Below are positions 4,966 to 5,064 of a stretch of DNA of 5,064 bases, in pieces. The DNA lies in the NCBI GenBank assembly GCA_900769745.1, contig CAAGHX010000178.1, positions 1 to 5,064 of the forward strand, given 5' to 3'. The notes beneath the pieces are model-generated. The model worked only from the letters and a program-made list of their open reading frames with translations, was not told the origin of the DNA and did no database searches. The translations under genes and the position numbers were made by a program. Within the stretch, counting starts at the first letter, position 1; every line of letters starts with the position of its first letter. The stretch is from an uncultured Alistipes sp. (GTDB lineage: Bacteria > Bacteroidota > Bacteroidia > Bacteroidales > Rikenellaceae).

Positions 4966-5064
4966 ATTTTATTAGAAAACGCATCAGTGCTAAGTGGTGG
5001 GAATTGCCGCCGAGTGGATAATGCGTTGAAAATAAGAGTATTGAAAATTGAAAACATTAAAAGA
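4966..5064 (+). promoter_or_regulatory. Structured 5' leader of the rightward transcript
   Basis: AACGCAT (4978-4984) and ATGCGTT (5021-5027) form a perfect 7-bp stem enclosing 36 nt. Inside, TGGTGG (4995-5000) pairs with CCGCCG (5007-5012) including two G-U pairs around a GAATTG loop. The remaining single-stranded patches (4985-4994, 5013-5020) flank this inner hairpin, giving a stem, asymmetric junction and hairpin architecture. An A-rich stretch follows to the window edge. This could be a cis-regulatory RNA, a ribosomal-protein-type autoregulatory leader, or a chance fold. It matches no riboswitch class I can name. Confidence 0.4.

Noticed and set aside
5015..5027. Resemblance of GTGGATAATGCGTT to the 3' half of a TPP riboswitch (TGGATAATGCCAGCG)
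   Set aside because: The defining CTGAGA element and paired arms of the TPP aptamer are missing; the similarity is limited to a short stretch.
1..5064. Mobile element, CRISPR array, defence system or tRNA/rRNA gene
   Set aside because: I saw no transposase or integrase motifs, no repeat-spacer periodicity, no tRNA-like cloverleaf and no rRNA stretch in the coding or intergenic sequence.

Overview
The window reads as a chromosomal segment of a gut-type Bacteroidales bacterium, possibly Rikenellaceae/Alistipes-like; the family placement is low confidence. The evidence is three intergenic TAnnTTTG promoter boxes typical of Bacteroidetes, starts without clear Shine-Dalgarno sequences, an rsfS-ftsH pair, and a lipoprotein of the 6-bladed beta-propeller (DUF5128-like) family that is abundant in this phylum. 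All recognised genes lie on the minus strand, so transcription runs from right to left.

Right end (about 4860-5064): a divergent promoter region. One box on the minus strand (4893-4900) drives thuA. Another on the plus strand (4953-4960) drives a gene that starts beyond the window. The plus-strand transcript begins with a leader of about 100 nt that can fold into a 7-bp closing stem around an inner hairpin.

Middle (4859 to 1374): four tightly packed minus-strand genes. They are a secreted ThuA-domain protein (TTG start), a beta-propeller lipoprotein 12 nt downstream, a small lipoprotein with a thioredoxin-like layout but no catalytic cysteines (overlapping the previous gene by 19 nt), and after 28 nt an OxyR-type LysR regulator. 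No promoter is evident inside this block, and a strong hairpin terminator (1295-1341) follows oxyR. The simplest reading is one transcription unit: three envelope or exported proteins plus a peroxide sensor. The OxyR keeps C199 and C208 exactly, but has Asn at 198 and an extra CxxC (C234/C237).

Left end (1157 to 1): a separate housekeeping unit with its own promoter. It holds rsfS (ribosomal silencing factor) and then ftsH (membrane AAA+ protease). ftsH is cut by the window edge after 230 residues, just before its Walker A motif. The 84-nt rsfS-ftsH gap holds two small hairpins, one ending 8 nt before the ftsH start codon.

No mobile element, CRISPR array, tRNA or rRNA was seen. The least conventional material is the ThuA/propeller/thioredoxin-like/OxyR grouping, the cysteine content of that OxyR, and the structured leader at the right edge.
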